Assembly: GCF_045679555.1 (NCBI RefSeq) | Contig: NC_092120.1 | Coordinates: 12,265,805 to 12,329,804 of the forward strand | DNA from: Salvelinus alpinus | Lineage: Eukaryota > Chordata > Actinopteri > Salmoniformes > Salmonidae | DNA: 64,000 nt | Direction of reading: 5' to 3' | Shown here: positions 50,976-61,500 of the stretch, in pieces | How positions within the stretch are numbered: the stretch's first letter is position 1 | Layout: the number at the start of each line of letters is the position of its first letter | Made by a program: the position numbers and the translations under genes | Notes under the pieces: model-generated | Database searches by the model: none | The model's input: only the letters and a program-made list of their open reading frames with translations | Told to the model about the DNA's origin: nothing

Positions 50976-51677
50976 GTAAGGGACCCATATTTTCACCCTC
51001 TTCTTCTGCTTTTTCTTTTGGAAAACCTTTCATATACAATGTGTTAGCTGGCTAAATGCTGTGGAACATAGATTGCGGACAATTTTAGGTCCGAGGTGCC
51101 ATAGACTAGAGGCAACACTGTGCAGTGTAGTGTTTTATTTAAAGATGAGTCTTTAAAGGATAATCTTCTGCTATTGTAAAAGTATTCTGATCAACACTGA
51201 CAAAAGAGTATTGTGTAACAGTGTGCTTAGGTAGGGAGGTGTTTGAGGAGGTTACCTGGCACTAAGACCTCAGGGTAAGAATGTAAAGTAACTCATTGTG
51301 CCTGTATATGTATGCATGATTTGTGTGCATGTGAAAATGTGTTTGTGATATAGGTGTGAGATTGATTTTCTTTTTACTCATTGGTTAAATACTACATGTA
51401 AAATGCAAGTACTGCACATGTGCTAGTTATAGAATAGAGCTGTGAGTAGAGCAAGATTTCAAAGGGGAGAATCTGGCTCTGTCTGAAAACCTCATTCATA
51501 TTGTTTCATGTCAATCCTATTCAAGATACCCAAAAGGGATGATTTATTGTTTTTGGAAACATTTTGTGACAATGAATAATGAGGGACTTCATAGTTTTTA
51601 ACATCTAGTTCATCCTATATGCAAAATGACTCAGACTGCAGGTGTTTTACACTTTTTCTTTCCTTACCGTTCCTCAG

Positions 51678-51854
51678 TAAAGCAGTTAAACTTGGCAGAA
51701 ATCTGGAGGTTCCCAACCCCCTTAAGATGTACGGCCTGTACTTGGAAGCAGTGAATGATTATATCAACGAGTCGTACGGAGAGGATGTATGGAGACTGAT
51801 AGAGGCCCGGGCAGAGATACCGCATCTCAAGTTTGTCCGCCATCAGATGTACAA
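51678..51854 (+). CDS. gucy1b2: Soluble guanylate cyclase beta-2-like, exon with start codon
   Basis: Soluble guanylate cyclase subunits bind heme through an N-terminal H-NOX domain and make cGMP when dimerised. A pyrimidine-rich acceptor ends TTCCTCAG at 51677. The ATG at 51727-51729 begins MYGLYLEAVNDYINESYGED, matching the MYG start typical of beta-type H-NOX domains. The donor after ACAA (51854, then GTACGG) leaves a phase-2 end, so the next exon completes an Asn codon and the alignment to the family keeps its length. Coding part is 51727-51854 (residues 1-42 plus part of 43). Beta-2 is chosen over beta-1 because the sequence looks closer to the atypical (insect Gyc-88E type) group than to beta-1. 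The gene symbol is therefore tentative. Confidence 0.82.
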
Positions 51855-52062
51855 GTACGGCCATATCCCATCTAACTGTCGGAGCTAACTATTTCTCTGT
51901 ACCCATAATATGCGTCAAGTTTACTTTATATTCTAACTTTACCAGGAAGGGAAGTCACATGAGGTTTCACTTGAATCTCTTTCCTGACAGACTTGGCAAA
52001 AGCACATCAAGTTTACATAGACCATCAATACATAACACACACATAGACAACAGGTCAATGAA

Positions 52063-52135
52063 TGCACTAATTGTAAGTCACTCTGGATAAGAGCATCTGC
52101 TAAATGACTAAAATGTACATGTAAATGTCATATCT
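52063..52135 (+). repeat. SINE/LINE-type tail fragment in intron 1
   Basis: ATTGTAAGTCACTCTGGATA and GAGCATCTGCTAAATGAC are a widely dispersed teleost repeat tail, followed by TGTACATGTAAATG repeats. Confidence 0.6.
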
Positions 52136-52160
52136 AGGTATCCTCCTTCTTCCCCTGCAG

Positions 52161-52293
52161 TGACAACCTGATCCTGCGGCTGGCCAAGGCAGCAGGCGAG
52201 GTCCTGGGGAAGACCCATGATGAGCTCATGTATGCCTTCGGGGTTTACATGGTGAAGAGGATCGGGAACTATGGCTACGAGAGGATTCTCAAG
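52161..52293 (+). CDS. gucy1b2: Guanylate cyclase beta-2-like, coding exon 2
   Basis: The acceptor CCCTGCAG ends at 52160 and the donor AAG|GTGACC follows 52293. The exon encodes residues 43-87 of the H-NOX domain (DNLILRLAKAAGEVLGKTHD, then VYMVKRIGNYGYERILK). The first base completes the split codon from exon 1 and the exon ends in phase 0. The helix containing YGYERIL packs near the heme pocket in this family. Confidence 0.9.
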
Positions 52294-52419
52294 GTGACCT
52301 GGTGCCTAGTGGCCCTCCTCAAGTGTCTGAGTTAACACTAGGCATAATTGGCCCTAATCAATAATAAATACACTGGTGTGTGTGTAATATCCTTATTAAT
52401 CCCTTATCCATTCATCCAG

Positions 52420-52594
52420 GTGTTGGGGCGTAATGTGCGTGACTTCATCAATGAGCTGGACAACCTGCACGAGTACTTCCGCTTCTCCTTCCCCAAGGTG
52501 CAGCCTCCCAGCTTCTGTGTGGAGGAGGAGTGTGAGACCAGCCTCACCCTGCACTACCGCAGCACCCGCAAGGGCTTCACCCAGTTTGTCAAAG
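52420..52594 (+). CDS. gucy1b2: Guanylate cyclase beta-2-like, coding exon 3 (heme ligand)
   Basis: The acceptor CATCCAG ends at 52419 and the donor AAAG|GTAGGT follows 52594. It encodes residues 88-145 plus one base. NELDNLHEYFRF contains His104 at the place of the proximal heme ligand (His105 in beta-1). LHYRSTRKGF supplies the Y-x-S-x-R heme-propionate motif as Tyr133, Ser135 and Arg137. Both functional signatures are complete, so heme binding is expected. Confidence 0.93.
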
Positions 52595-52734
52595 GTAGGT
52601 AGGGAGCACCACAGAGGACAAACATAGCAAAAACGATTTTTCTGGAAGCACTATATTTGGTAATACTATACATAGGGTTCATGTCACACATCCCCAATCT
52701 GTAAAAATACTTGTTCTCTCTTCCCATACTGTAG

Positions 52735-52826
52735 GCCAGCTGTCTCAAGTGGGAAGGCAGTTCTACAACACAGACATTGAAGTTGAGATCCTGTCCAAAG
52801 AGGAGACTGAGAAGATGACATATGTG
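52735..52826 (+). CDS. gucy1b2: Guanylate cyclase beta-2-like, coding exon 4
   Basis: The acceptor ACTGTAG ends at 52734 and the donor GTG|GTATGT follows 52826. It encodes residues 146-176 (GQLSQVGRQFYNTDIEVEIL), the end of the H-NOX domain. Phases agree with exons 3 and 5. Confidence 0.9.
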
Positions 52827-52956
52827 GTATGTACTGTACTGTGGGCATCTACCTATCTGAAGCTACTTCTTTTCAACAATGTTATGTACACCCCAGCGCA
52901 CGTGCAAGTAACTCCTCCGACCTAGACCTAGGAGTGCATCACTTTCCAAGTGCTAC

Positions 52957-53382
52957 GGTTTGCCCCATTGTCAAACACCTTCAGTGTCTGGCCCCATTGT
53001 CAAACACCTTTAGTGTCTGGCCCCATTGTCAAACACCTTTAGTGTCTGGCCCCATTGTCAAACACCTTCAGTGTCTGGCCCCATTGTCAAACAACTTTAG
53101 TGTCTGGCCACATTGTCAAACACCTTTAGTGTCTGGCCCCATTGTCAAACACCTTTAGTGTCTGGCCACATTGTCAAACACCTTTAGTGTCTGGCCCCAT
53201 TGTCGAACAACTTTAGTCTCTGGCCCCATTGTCAAACACCTTTAGTGTCTGGCCCCATTGTCAAACACCTTTAGTGTCTGGCCCCATTGTCAAACACCTT
53301 TAGTGTCTGGCCCCATTGTCAAACACCTTTAGTGTCTGGCCACATTGTCAAACAACTTTAGTGTCTGGCCCCATTGTCAAGA
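52957..53382. repeat. 29-bp minisatellite in intron 4, about 14-15 copies
   Basis: Units contain CCCCATTGTCAAACACC and TTTAGTGTCTGG with period 29 (for example TGTCTGG at 52985, 53014 and 53043). Variants such as CCACATTG and AACAACTTT recur in order, which points to growth by multi-unit duplication. The array fills most of the 622-bp intron and stops 66 bases before the acceptor. Confidence 0.95.
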
Positions 53383-53448
53383 TCTTTACAACCTTAAGAT
53401 CCTCACAGCTGCGTCGCCATGATTACCTTCAATGTCTCTTTGCCGCAG

Positions 53449-53706
53449 ATCTACAAGATGAACTTTGACAACGCTGCCTTCAAGCACCGCATGCCCCAGC
53501 AGAAGACGGCCCCAGGGTACGAGAAGCTACCCATGAAGAGGGGCATCTTTTTCGACATGTTTCCCTTTAGCGTGATCTTCCGCCGGGACATGACCATGTA
53601 CCGCATCGGGGACGGTCTAAAGGAGGTCTTCTCCGACCTGCAGGGCAAGAAGGTCAACGAAGAGTTCACCCTGGTGCGACCCATGCTGGAGTTCAGCTGG
53701 GACAAC
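53449..53706 (+). CDS. gucy1b2: Guanylate cyclase beta-2-like, coding exon 5
   Basis: The acceptor TGCCGCAG ends at 53448 and the donor GACAAC|GTGAGT follows 53706. It encodes residues 177-262 of the H-NOX-associated (PAS-like) region, with FFDMFPFSVIFRRDMTMYRI and LVRPMLEFSWDN. This region mediates subunit pairing and signal transfer. It is 86 codons with phase 0 at both ends. Confidence 0.92.
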
Positions 53707-54300
53707 GTGAGTACAGGAGGGGAGAGAGAGGGGGGTGAGGGTTCTGTTACATTTGGTATGGTTTTTCCACTTACCTAGGCTATTGTTGTCAATCCAGAGT
53801 TTTTTTGTGGATATTTGGATTATTTAGTTACATTCAACAAAAAACCCTTTAATGGTCCAAACAGTGGAAATTGTGTTTTTCATCGCATTGGATGATATTT
53901 GGATGAAACCAATACAAAGTAGGGTAACCCAAGTATGAAAAATGACTGTAGCTGGCACACTGATAAAATTGGATAATAAAGTTACTGGTCCCCTTCCCCA
54001 TGTCAAACGCTTGGATTCAGACACGCATTACTAAGGATTTACTTCCGGCTTTATCCAACGTCACATAAAGCCAGAAATGTAATACACCAATGGTAGTGTC
54101 TTATGAGCTCAACTAATTTAAATATGTACCGCCTTAAGAGCGTCATTGCATGTGTTCCTACGCCTTGCTTTGGCTTTGTTTACAAACTGTAGGCAAGGTA
54201 CTAATAGCTAGCTCAAGCAGAACGCATCACCAAATAATATATATATTTTAAATATACTGGTAGCCTTTTATCTGTGGTGTGACTGTTAGCTATCAAGCTA

Positions 54301-54590
54301 CTATGCCGGCAAAAAGCACATTGTGACAGGATGCTATAGTGTACATTTAACGTTGCACTATTTTCTGAAGAATGAAGATATCCGACAGCAATGTCTCATT
54401 TTAATTTTGGGAGGACAGGCTGCACGAAAATGACGATTATGTTACGGGTGTGCAGTGCACATTTCGAGCGAAGTTGCTTTATCAATTGTGGAGAACATTC
54501 GATTGGTCTTGCCAGGAAGCTAATCCTAAAGACGGATGCAATACCATCATTGACATTGGAACAGTGGATCTTGCAAGCGCTGACCATAAT
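54301..54590 (+). pseudogene. THAP-domain exon relic in intron 5
   Basis: THAP domains are C2CH zinc-finger DNA-binding modules found in host factors and P-element-like transposases. An ATG at 54301 (MPAK) is followed by shifted reading. In one frame there is LKNEDIRQQCLILILGG, and in another RVCSAHFERSCFINCGEHS, then GLARKLILKTDAIPSL. The CSAHF Cys/His pair and the terminal A-x-P motif fit the family. A strong donor, CATAAT|GTAAGT, follows 54590. Stops and frame changes in the first half show decay. It may be a captured transposon exon or a retrocopy piece. Confidence 0.6.
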
Positions 54591-54778
54591 GTAAGTATCA
54601 TTATTATTTTCACTTTCCATCTACTTTTGTCTTTTCACTATCATCAAGCTGTAATGATAGACATTTTTGAAAATTCAACATCTATTTTGTCTGCACAGCT
54701 TCCCAGGCTGCTTCCCCAGCAGGAATGCTGTGAAACGTGAAGACAGACCAAAAATACTGTAAGCCATTTATTCATTTC

Positions 54779-55260
54779 CAGTGGTGGAAAAAGTACCCAA
54801 TTGTCATACTTGAGTACAAGTAAAGATATGTTAATAGAAAATTACTCAAGTAAAAGTGAAAGTCACCCAGTAAAATACTACTTGACTAAATGTCTAAAAG
54901 TATTTCATTTTAAATATACTTAAGTATCAAAAGTAAAAGTATAAATAATTTCAAATTACTTATTAAGCAAACCAGAAGGCACAGTTTTCTTGTGATTTTA
55001 TTTACTAATAGCCAGGGGCACACTCCAACACTCAGACAATTTACAAACAAAGCATTTGTGTTTAGTGAGTCTGCCAGATCAGAGGTAGATGAGATGACCA
55101 GAGATGTTCTCTTCATAAGTTTGTAAATTGGACCATTTTCCTGTCCTGCTAAGCATTCAAAATGTAAAGATAACTTTTGGGTGTCAGGGAAAATGAATGG
55201 AGTAAAAAGTACATTATTTTCTTTAGGAATGTAGTGAAGTAAAAATGTTCACAAATATAG
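54779..55260 (+). mobile_element. hAT-like non-autonomous element, right end missing
   Basis: The left terminus CAGTGGTGGAAAAAGTACCC and the motif ACTCAAGTAAAAGTGAAAGT are a very common salmonid repeat. The right part would end in a complementary terminus, but the similarity stops near 55260. Confidence 0.7.
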
Positions 55261-55397
55261 TTTTGCCCAGTGTGAGAGGCCTGACAAGGAGGAGGCCATA
55301 GCTGGATTTGTGTCTCGCTTCAATCTTGGGGATGACTGAAGCCAAGTGGGTGACTGAAGTCTGCTTGATTGAAGCGAGGTACTTGGCCCCCCCCCCC

Positions 55398-56544
55398 TTT
55401 TTTATTTCACCTTTATTTAACCAGGTAGGCCAGTTGAAAACAAGTTCTCATTTACAACTGCGATCTGGCCAAGATAAAGCAAAGCAGTGCGACAAAAACA
55501 ACAACAGTTACACATAAACAAACGTACAGTCAATAACACAAAATAAAAGAAAAATAGAAAAATCTATTTACAGTGTGTGAAAATGTAGAAGAGTAGGGAG
55601 GTAGGCAATAAATAGGCCATAGAGGTGAAAATAATTACAATTTAGCATTAATACTGGAGTGATAGATGAGCAGATGATGATGTGCAAGTAGAGATACTGG
55701 GGTGCAAAAGAGCAAGAGGGTAAGTAATAATATGGGGATGAGGTAGTTGGGTGTGCTATTTACAGATTGGCTGTGTACAGGTACAGTGATCAGTAAGCTG
55801 CTCTGACAGCTGATGCTTAAAGTTAGAGAGGGAGATGTAAGTCTCCAGCTTCAGAGATTTTTGCAATTCGTTCCAGTCATTGGCAGCAGCGAACTGGAAG
55901 GAAAGGCGGCCAAAGTAAGTGTTGGCTTTGGGGATGACCAGTGCAATATACCTGCTGGATTGCGTGCTACAGGTGGGTGTTGCTATGGTGACCAGTGAGC
56001 TGAGATAAGGTGGGGCTTTACCTAGCAAAGACTTATAGATGACCTGGAGCCAGTGGGTTTGGCGACAGATACGTATGTAGTGAGGGCCAGCCAACAAGAG
56101 CATACAGGTCACAGTGGTGGGTAGTATATGGGGCTTTGGTGATAAAACGGATGGCCCTGTGATAGACTACATCCAGTTTGCTGAGTAGAGTGTTGGAGGC
56201 TATTTTGTCAATTACATCGCCGAAGTCAAGGATCGGTAGGATCATCAGTTTCACGAGGGTATGTTTGGCGGCATGAGTGAAGGAGGCTTTGTTGCGAAAT
56301 AGGAAGCCGATTCTAGATTTAATTTTGGATTGGAGATGCTTAATGTGAGTCTGGGAGGATAGTTTACAGTCTAACCAGACACCTAGGTATTTGTAGTTGT
56401 CCACATATTCTACGTCAGAACCATCCAAAGTGGTGATGCTAGTCGGGCGGGCGGGTGCAGGCAGCAATTGTTTGAAGAGCATGAAGAGTTTTACTAGCAT
56501 TTAAAAGCAGTTGGAGGCCACGGAAGGAGTGTTGTATGACGTTG
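55398..56544 (-). mobile_element. 5'-truncated LINE in intron 5
   Basis: In minus orientation. The 3' end is at 55398, where TTTATTTCACCTTTATTTAA marks the tail. Frames at 56033-56500 and 55756-56112 encode the C-terminal part of a LINE RT protein, including VDNYKYLGVWLDCKLSSQTH, FLFRNKASF and NDWNELQKSLKL. No RT catalytic motifs are included. It is antisense to the host gene. Confidence 0.8.
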
Positions 56545-56919
56545 AACCTCCTCTCCCGCTCCCCTCCCCATCAATCTCTGTGGTTAGTTGCATTACCTAA
56601 AGCCAAAGTAATTAACTTTTACATGATATCACATTTTGTTAATTTGTATGTTATTTTATTTCAATTTTCAAGCATTTGGATGGGAGATCAGTGTTACAAA
56701 TTGTACGAATCAATGGGGTCCTGGACACTAGGGTGGCTGGGTGCCTATATTAGGCTTATGGCTCTAATATTTATTTTTTTATATCAAATGATGTCTCACC
56801 ACTATTTCTCATGAGTGTTCATGTTTATCAATATTTTGGGCTATGCTGTCCTATTGTAAATTATCAAATAAATGTCTGTTCAATACATACAATCCTGAAC
56901 ATATTGTTATTTATAATAC

Positions 56920-56998
56920 AATCATTTCGCTACACCCTCAATGACATCTGCTAAATATGTGTATGTGACCAATAAAATGATATTTGATTTAATGCTGA
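56920..56998 (+). repeat. LINE 3' tail fragment
   Basis: TTTCGCTACACCCTCAATGA and GTGACCAATAAAATGATATT resemble the end of a common fish LINE 3' region, with an ATTTGATTT tail. Less than 100 bases remain. Confidence 0.55.
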
Positions 56999-57585
56999 GG
57001 CACCAATAAATTGTCCAGTACACTTATTGTATGCTGTTTGTACTTTCTTTTATGTGTAAGCTTCTAAGGTGACTCAGGCTCTACTAATTATTGTGAAGAC
57101 GTATATCAGTGAACTGTATATTGTAATTAGTTATAAAACAGTAGAAATGCAATTGTGTATTGCTGCTGTTTGTCTGATATCCAACAGTTCTGTTGACTAT
57201 GAGAGCATTTTGCAGAGAAAACGGGTTGAGCCTACAATTTAGTCTCGAAATGACATGTGGCCCATTTTTACCTGGTCATCAATGACGTGGCCCATTGTTT
57301 ACCTTGTTACAATGACCACAAGGGTGTTTTCAAAGAGCTGTCAGTCAAGGCTAGCTCATGAATATAAACTCCCCGCCCACTCAGCCTGCTCTTTCAGGCT
57401 TCCTGATAGTTAGAAATGAGAGAAAGGGTAACATTTCTCAATTCTGATCATTTTAATAGTGTACAAATATTATAGGTGATGTTTTTGTCATTCAAAGGCT
57501 ATTTTTACTTGGGAAATAGGATACCTGTGCGGGACCTTTAAGCATCACTATGTCTGCATGTATCAGTGCCAGTCTCAGAATAAAG

Positions 57586-57700
57586 AATCTCAGAGTAAGA
57601 GTGCTGATCCAGGATCAATGTTGTCTTCATAATCACAATAAATAAGGTTACATGGACAGTGTGGACCTGATCCTAGATCAGCACTCCTACACTGAGACGC
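57586..57700. mobile_element. Hairpin MITE in intron 5
   Basis: The left arm CTCAGAGTAAGAGTGCTGAT and the right arm CTAGATCAGCACTCCTACAC are inverted copies with few mismatches around a 45-base centre. It ends 58 bases before the acceptor of coding exon 6. This is a recurrent salmonid repeat. Confidence 0.7.
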
Positions 57701-57758
57701 TTTGTGAATACGGGCCCTGGATTTGACTGAAGTCATCTGTTCCCATGCTTCCCCTCAG

Positions 57759-57906
57759 ATCTACACCCACCTTAACAATGTGTTTGAGCTACTGTCCAAA
57801 GCTGTGGTGGAGAGCAAGCAGAAGGTGAATGTCCCTAAACTGAGCAAGGAAAAGGAAGACGAGGGAAAAGAGGAGAGCGAGAAACCCAAGAGAGAGGAAG
57901 AGAGAA
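57759..57906 (+). CDS. gucy1b2: Guanylate cyclase beta-2-like, coding exon 6 (end uncertain)
   Basis: The acceptor CCCTCAG ends at 57758. The exon begins IYTHLNNVFELLSKAVVESK and runs into a strongly charged segment (KEKEDEGKEESEKPKREEE). The best phase-compatible donor is AGAA|GTACAG after 57906, because the next exon needs one base carried over. The open frame itself continues to a TAG at 57985-57987, so a different donor or retained intron would end the protein here. The charged insert is longer than in classical beta-1. Confidence 0.7.
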
Positions 57907-58604
57907 GTACAGAGAAATCAAGGGTGCGCCCGTCGCCACAGTCAACCGACAGGAGAGGGGAGTACTTTGTTAGAGACAATCTCTAGCACATGTCTAATGT
58001 TTAAGTGATTTTGATTAATTAAGGTCCAATGCAGCGGTTTTTCTCAATATCGCAATATCAAATCATATCTTGGCAACAATTAAGTAAGTTACTGTGATTG
58101 TTTCAACTAAAATAAAAAATAGCTTCTTAATAACGAAGAGCAATTTCTTAAGCAAGAATTTTGCTAGGACTGTCTGGGAGTGGAAAACTGAAAACTAGCT
58201 GTTATTTGCAGAGAGGTTTGGAACTCTCTTATTGGTCTATTTACTTAACTTACTGCCTGGTGATGTCAACAGGCAGGACAAAACTCCATCCCACCAAAAA
58301 GTCTGAAATTTCAAGCAGTCCTTTCAAACAGCTCTTACACTAAAAGGGTATTATCATAATTTTCATAATTTCACAGTATTATTCTAACCTCATAGTGTGG
58401 AAATATATATAAAACACAGGACAATCACATGTTTGACTGCCCTGGGCTTTTAAAGTCTTCCAATCGCTCTGTCAGTGCTGTTATACGCATGAGTGAAATG
58501 CATTAAATAAATGTCACTCACTCAGCCACCCATCCTCCCTCCCTCCGTCAGTCATCTCCTCCCTCCCTCCGTCAGTCATCCCCTCCTTTCCTCTGGCCCA
58601 TTAG

Positions 58605-58727
58605 ATGTGAAGTCTGTGGAGGAGATGAAGGGAGACCAGGAGTTCAGCAGTGCTCTGACTCAGTACAACAGCTCAGCCAACTCAGGGGGAGAGGACATCG
58701 AGCTGCTCGCCTTCCAGACTGTCACCG
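58605..58727 (+). CDS. gucy1b2: Guanylate cyclase beta-2-like, coding exon 7
   Basis: The acceptor GGCCCATTAG ends at 58604 after a pyrimidine-rich tract. The donor ACCG|GTGAGA follows 58727. It encodes VKSVEEMKGDQEFSSALTQY and ending AFQTVTG. This is a poorly conserved linker before the LKGQM block and its identity rests on its phase and position. Confidence 0.72.
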
Positions 58728-59039
58728 GTGAGAACCCCTTCTTCCTCGCCCTTCACACATCTTCCCACCTGTCCAGCTCACCAAGATAAGCTTACATGCT
58801 ACATAGCTTTGTTCTCCTAAATTTGAAAGGGGTACAGAAATCCAACACAATGCCAGAATCAGTGATTGCCCTGTCTATTTTGAATGAAGAATTAACAATA
58901 CCATTTTGAATAACTAGAGTGTAAATGGTCTTGGAATTGTTGGTGACAATATGGCACAGATGACAATTCTAAATTTCAAACCAATGTTTCCAAGTTCTAT
59001 GTCTGTGGATGACCCCACCCTGCTCTTCGTCATCCCCAG

Positions 59040-59160
59040 GGAAGTGCAGTGAAACTATCTTCGAGGATATGAGGGAACCTCCCAAGAAGCCCCTCCACCT
59101 GAAGGGTCAAATGAAGTACGTCCCCCAGTGGGACTCGCTCATCTTCCTCAGTACGCCCAT
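59040..59160 (+). CDS. gucy1b2: Guanylate cyclase beta-2-like, coding exon 8 (last in window)
   Basis: The acceptor ATCCCCAG ends at 59039 and the donor CCCAT|GTAAGA follows 59160. It encodes HLKGQMKYVPQWDSLIFLST, the very conserved block at the end of the H-NOX-associated domain, which in relatives is followed by the coiled coil and cyclase catalytic domain. The exon ends in phase 2. No later exon is found up to 64000, so intron 8 is at least 4.8 kb and the catalytic part lies outside the window. Confidence 0.93.
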
Positions 59161-59427
59161 GTAAGACCACCCACAACATCCTTACAGTACCTAGTCCTTA
59201 TCTGACTATAAAGGCAATACGTAATTTTGCCTTGAGGCTACAGCTATGTGATGCCACGGTCAGACGCATTCACAAAGCAACCAAAAAAGGAGAATCCAAA
59301 GCTTCGATAGTATAAAAACAAATAAAAAGGTATTTTACAAACAAAGATTTAATCTAGACCATCCAGACCTACCTGAGCGATAATACCAAACCACAAAATA
59401 GGTATAGGGATGGGGAACATGGGAAGA

Positions 59428-61248
59428 AGGGGGTGTGCGCAGGTGAGGCTCCATTTGGCAAATCTGATTATACTTCTATCCTCTTGATTCCTGCTTACAA
59501 GCTAAAACTAAAACAGGAAGTACCAGTGACTCGCTCAATACGGCAGTGGTCAGATGACACGGATGCTACGCTACAGGACTGTTTTGCTAGCACAGACTGG
59601 AATATGTTCCTGGGATTCATCCAAAGGCATTGAGGAGTATACCACCTCAGTCATCGGCTTCATCAATAAGTGCATCGACGAAGTACATATCCCAACCAGA
59701 AGCCATGGATTACAGGCAACATCCACATCGAGCTAAAGGCTAGAGATGCCACTTTCAAGGAGTGGGACACTAATCCGGACGCTTGTAAGAAATCCTGATA
59801 CGCCCTCAGACGAACAATCAAACAGGCAAAGTGTCAATACAGGATTAAGACTGAACACTGGCTCTGACGATCGTCGGATGTGGCAGGGCTTGAAAACTAT
59901 TACGGACTACAAAGGGAAACCCAGCCGTGAGCTGCCCAGTGACACAACCCTACCAGGTGAGCTAAATGCCTTTTATGCTCACTTCCAGGCAAGCAACACT
60001 GAAGCATGCATGAGAGCACCAGCTGTTCCGGACAACTGTGTGATAACGCTCTCGGTAGCCGATGTGAGCAAGACCTTTAAACAGGTCAACATTCACAAAG
60101 CCACTGGGCCAGACGGATTACCAGGACGTGTACTCTCAAAGCATGCGCGGACAAACTTGCAAGTGTCTTCACTGACATTTTCAACTTCTCCCTGACCGAG
60201 TCTGTAATACCTACATGTTTCAAGCAGGCCACCATAGTCCCTGTGCCCAAGGAAGCAAAGGTAACCTGCATAAATGATTACTGCCCCGTAGCACTCATGT
60301 TGGTAGCCATGAAGTGCTTTGAAAGGCTGGTCATGGCTCACATCAACAGCATCATCCCGGATACCCTAGACCCTCAATGTGAGCAAGACAAAGGAGCTGA
60401 TCGTGGACTACAGGAAAAGGCAGGCCGAACAGGCCCCAATTAACATCAACCTGGCTGTAGTGGAAAGTTTCAAGTTCCTTGGTGTCCACATCACCAACGA
60501 ACTATCATGGTCCAAACACACCAAGACAGTCGTGAAGAGGGCACGACAACACCTTTTCCTCCTCAGGAGATTTTGCATTGGTCCCAAGATCCTCAAAATG
60601 TTCTACAGCTACACCATCGAGAGCATACTGACTGGTTCCATCACCGCCTGGTATGGCAACTGCTCGGCATCTGACCGTAAGGCGCTACAGAGGGTAGTGT
60701 GTACGGCCCAGTACATCACTGGGGCCAAGCTTCCTGCCATCCAGGACCTATATACTAGGCGGTGTCAGAGGAAAGCCCAAAAGATTCTCTCTGCTACCGC
60801 ACGGCAAGTGGTACCAGAGCGCCAAGTCTAGGACCAAAAGACTCCTTAACAGCTTCTACCCCCAAGCCATTAGACTGCTGAACAATTAATCAAATGGCCT
60901 CCCGGACCATTTACATTGACTCCCCCCCCCATTTGTTTTTACACTGCTGCTACTCGCTGTTTATTATCTATGCATATTCACTTTACCCCTACCTACATGC
61001 ACAAATTACCTCAACTAACCTGTACCCCCGCAAATTGACTCCGTATCGGTACCCCCTGCATATAGCCTCGTTATTGTTACTTTGTGTTACTTTTAATCTT
61101 TTCTTTACTTTAGTTTATTTGGTAAATATTTCTTAAATCTTTCTTGAACTGCATTGTTGGTTAAGGGCTTGAAAGTAAACATTTCACAGTAAGGTCTACT
61201 ACACCTGTTGTATTCGGCGCATGTGACAAATAAAGTTTAATTTGATTG
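59428..61248 (+). mobile_element. LINE fragment lacking the RT core, in intron 8
   Basis: Same strand as the host gene. The 5' side encodes the pre-RT linker (SDYTSILLIPAYKLKLKQEV), a middle part (RMWQGLKTITDYKGKPSREL) and the first RT blocks (ATGPDGLPGRVL, CFKQATIVPVPKEAK, AMKCFERLVMAHI). At about 60374 it jumps from DTLDP to VSKTKELIVDYRKR, which belongs after the palm. The later part (SFKFLGVHITNELSWSKH, ITAWYGNCSASDRKALQR) and the 3' end with AATAAAG and TTTGATT tail are normal. The catalytic palm is therefore deleted internally. Confidence 0.85.
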
Positions 61249-61298
61249 CTTTCAAATACCCATGATAACCATAATAGAAATCCCAAAACATGATTTCT

Positions 61299-61500
61299 GT
61301 AAGGACAGATGCTGGGAGACGAGAAGCAAGTACAGGGAGTTAATATTTAATACATAACCGACATGAAACAAAACACGGACCGCGTCTGGACAAGGGAAAC
61401 ATAATGACATTAATGCTGACTCGGGAAATAAACTGAGGAAGTGACAGATATAGGGGAGGTAATTAATAACGTGATGGAGTCCAGGTGAGTCCAATGAAGC
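61299..61500 (-). mobile_element. LTR fragment, minus orientation
   Basis: The part with GAGACGAGAAGCAAGTACAG at one end and GTGATGGAGTCCAGGTGAGT at the other resembles a fish gypsy LTR read backwards, with TATTTAATACAT near the polyadenylation region. It is cut at 61500 by the next LTR element. Confidence 0.5.

Noticed and set aside
52829..53158. 109-residue frame in intron 4
   Set aside because: Reading through the 29-bp minisatellite, not a protein.
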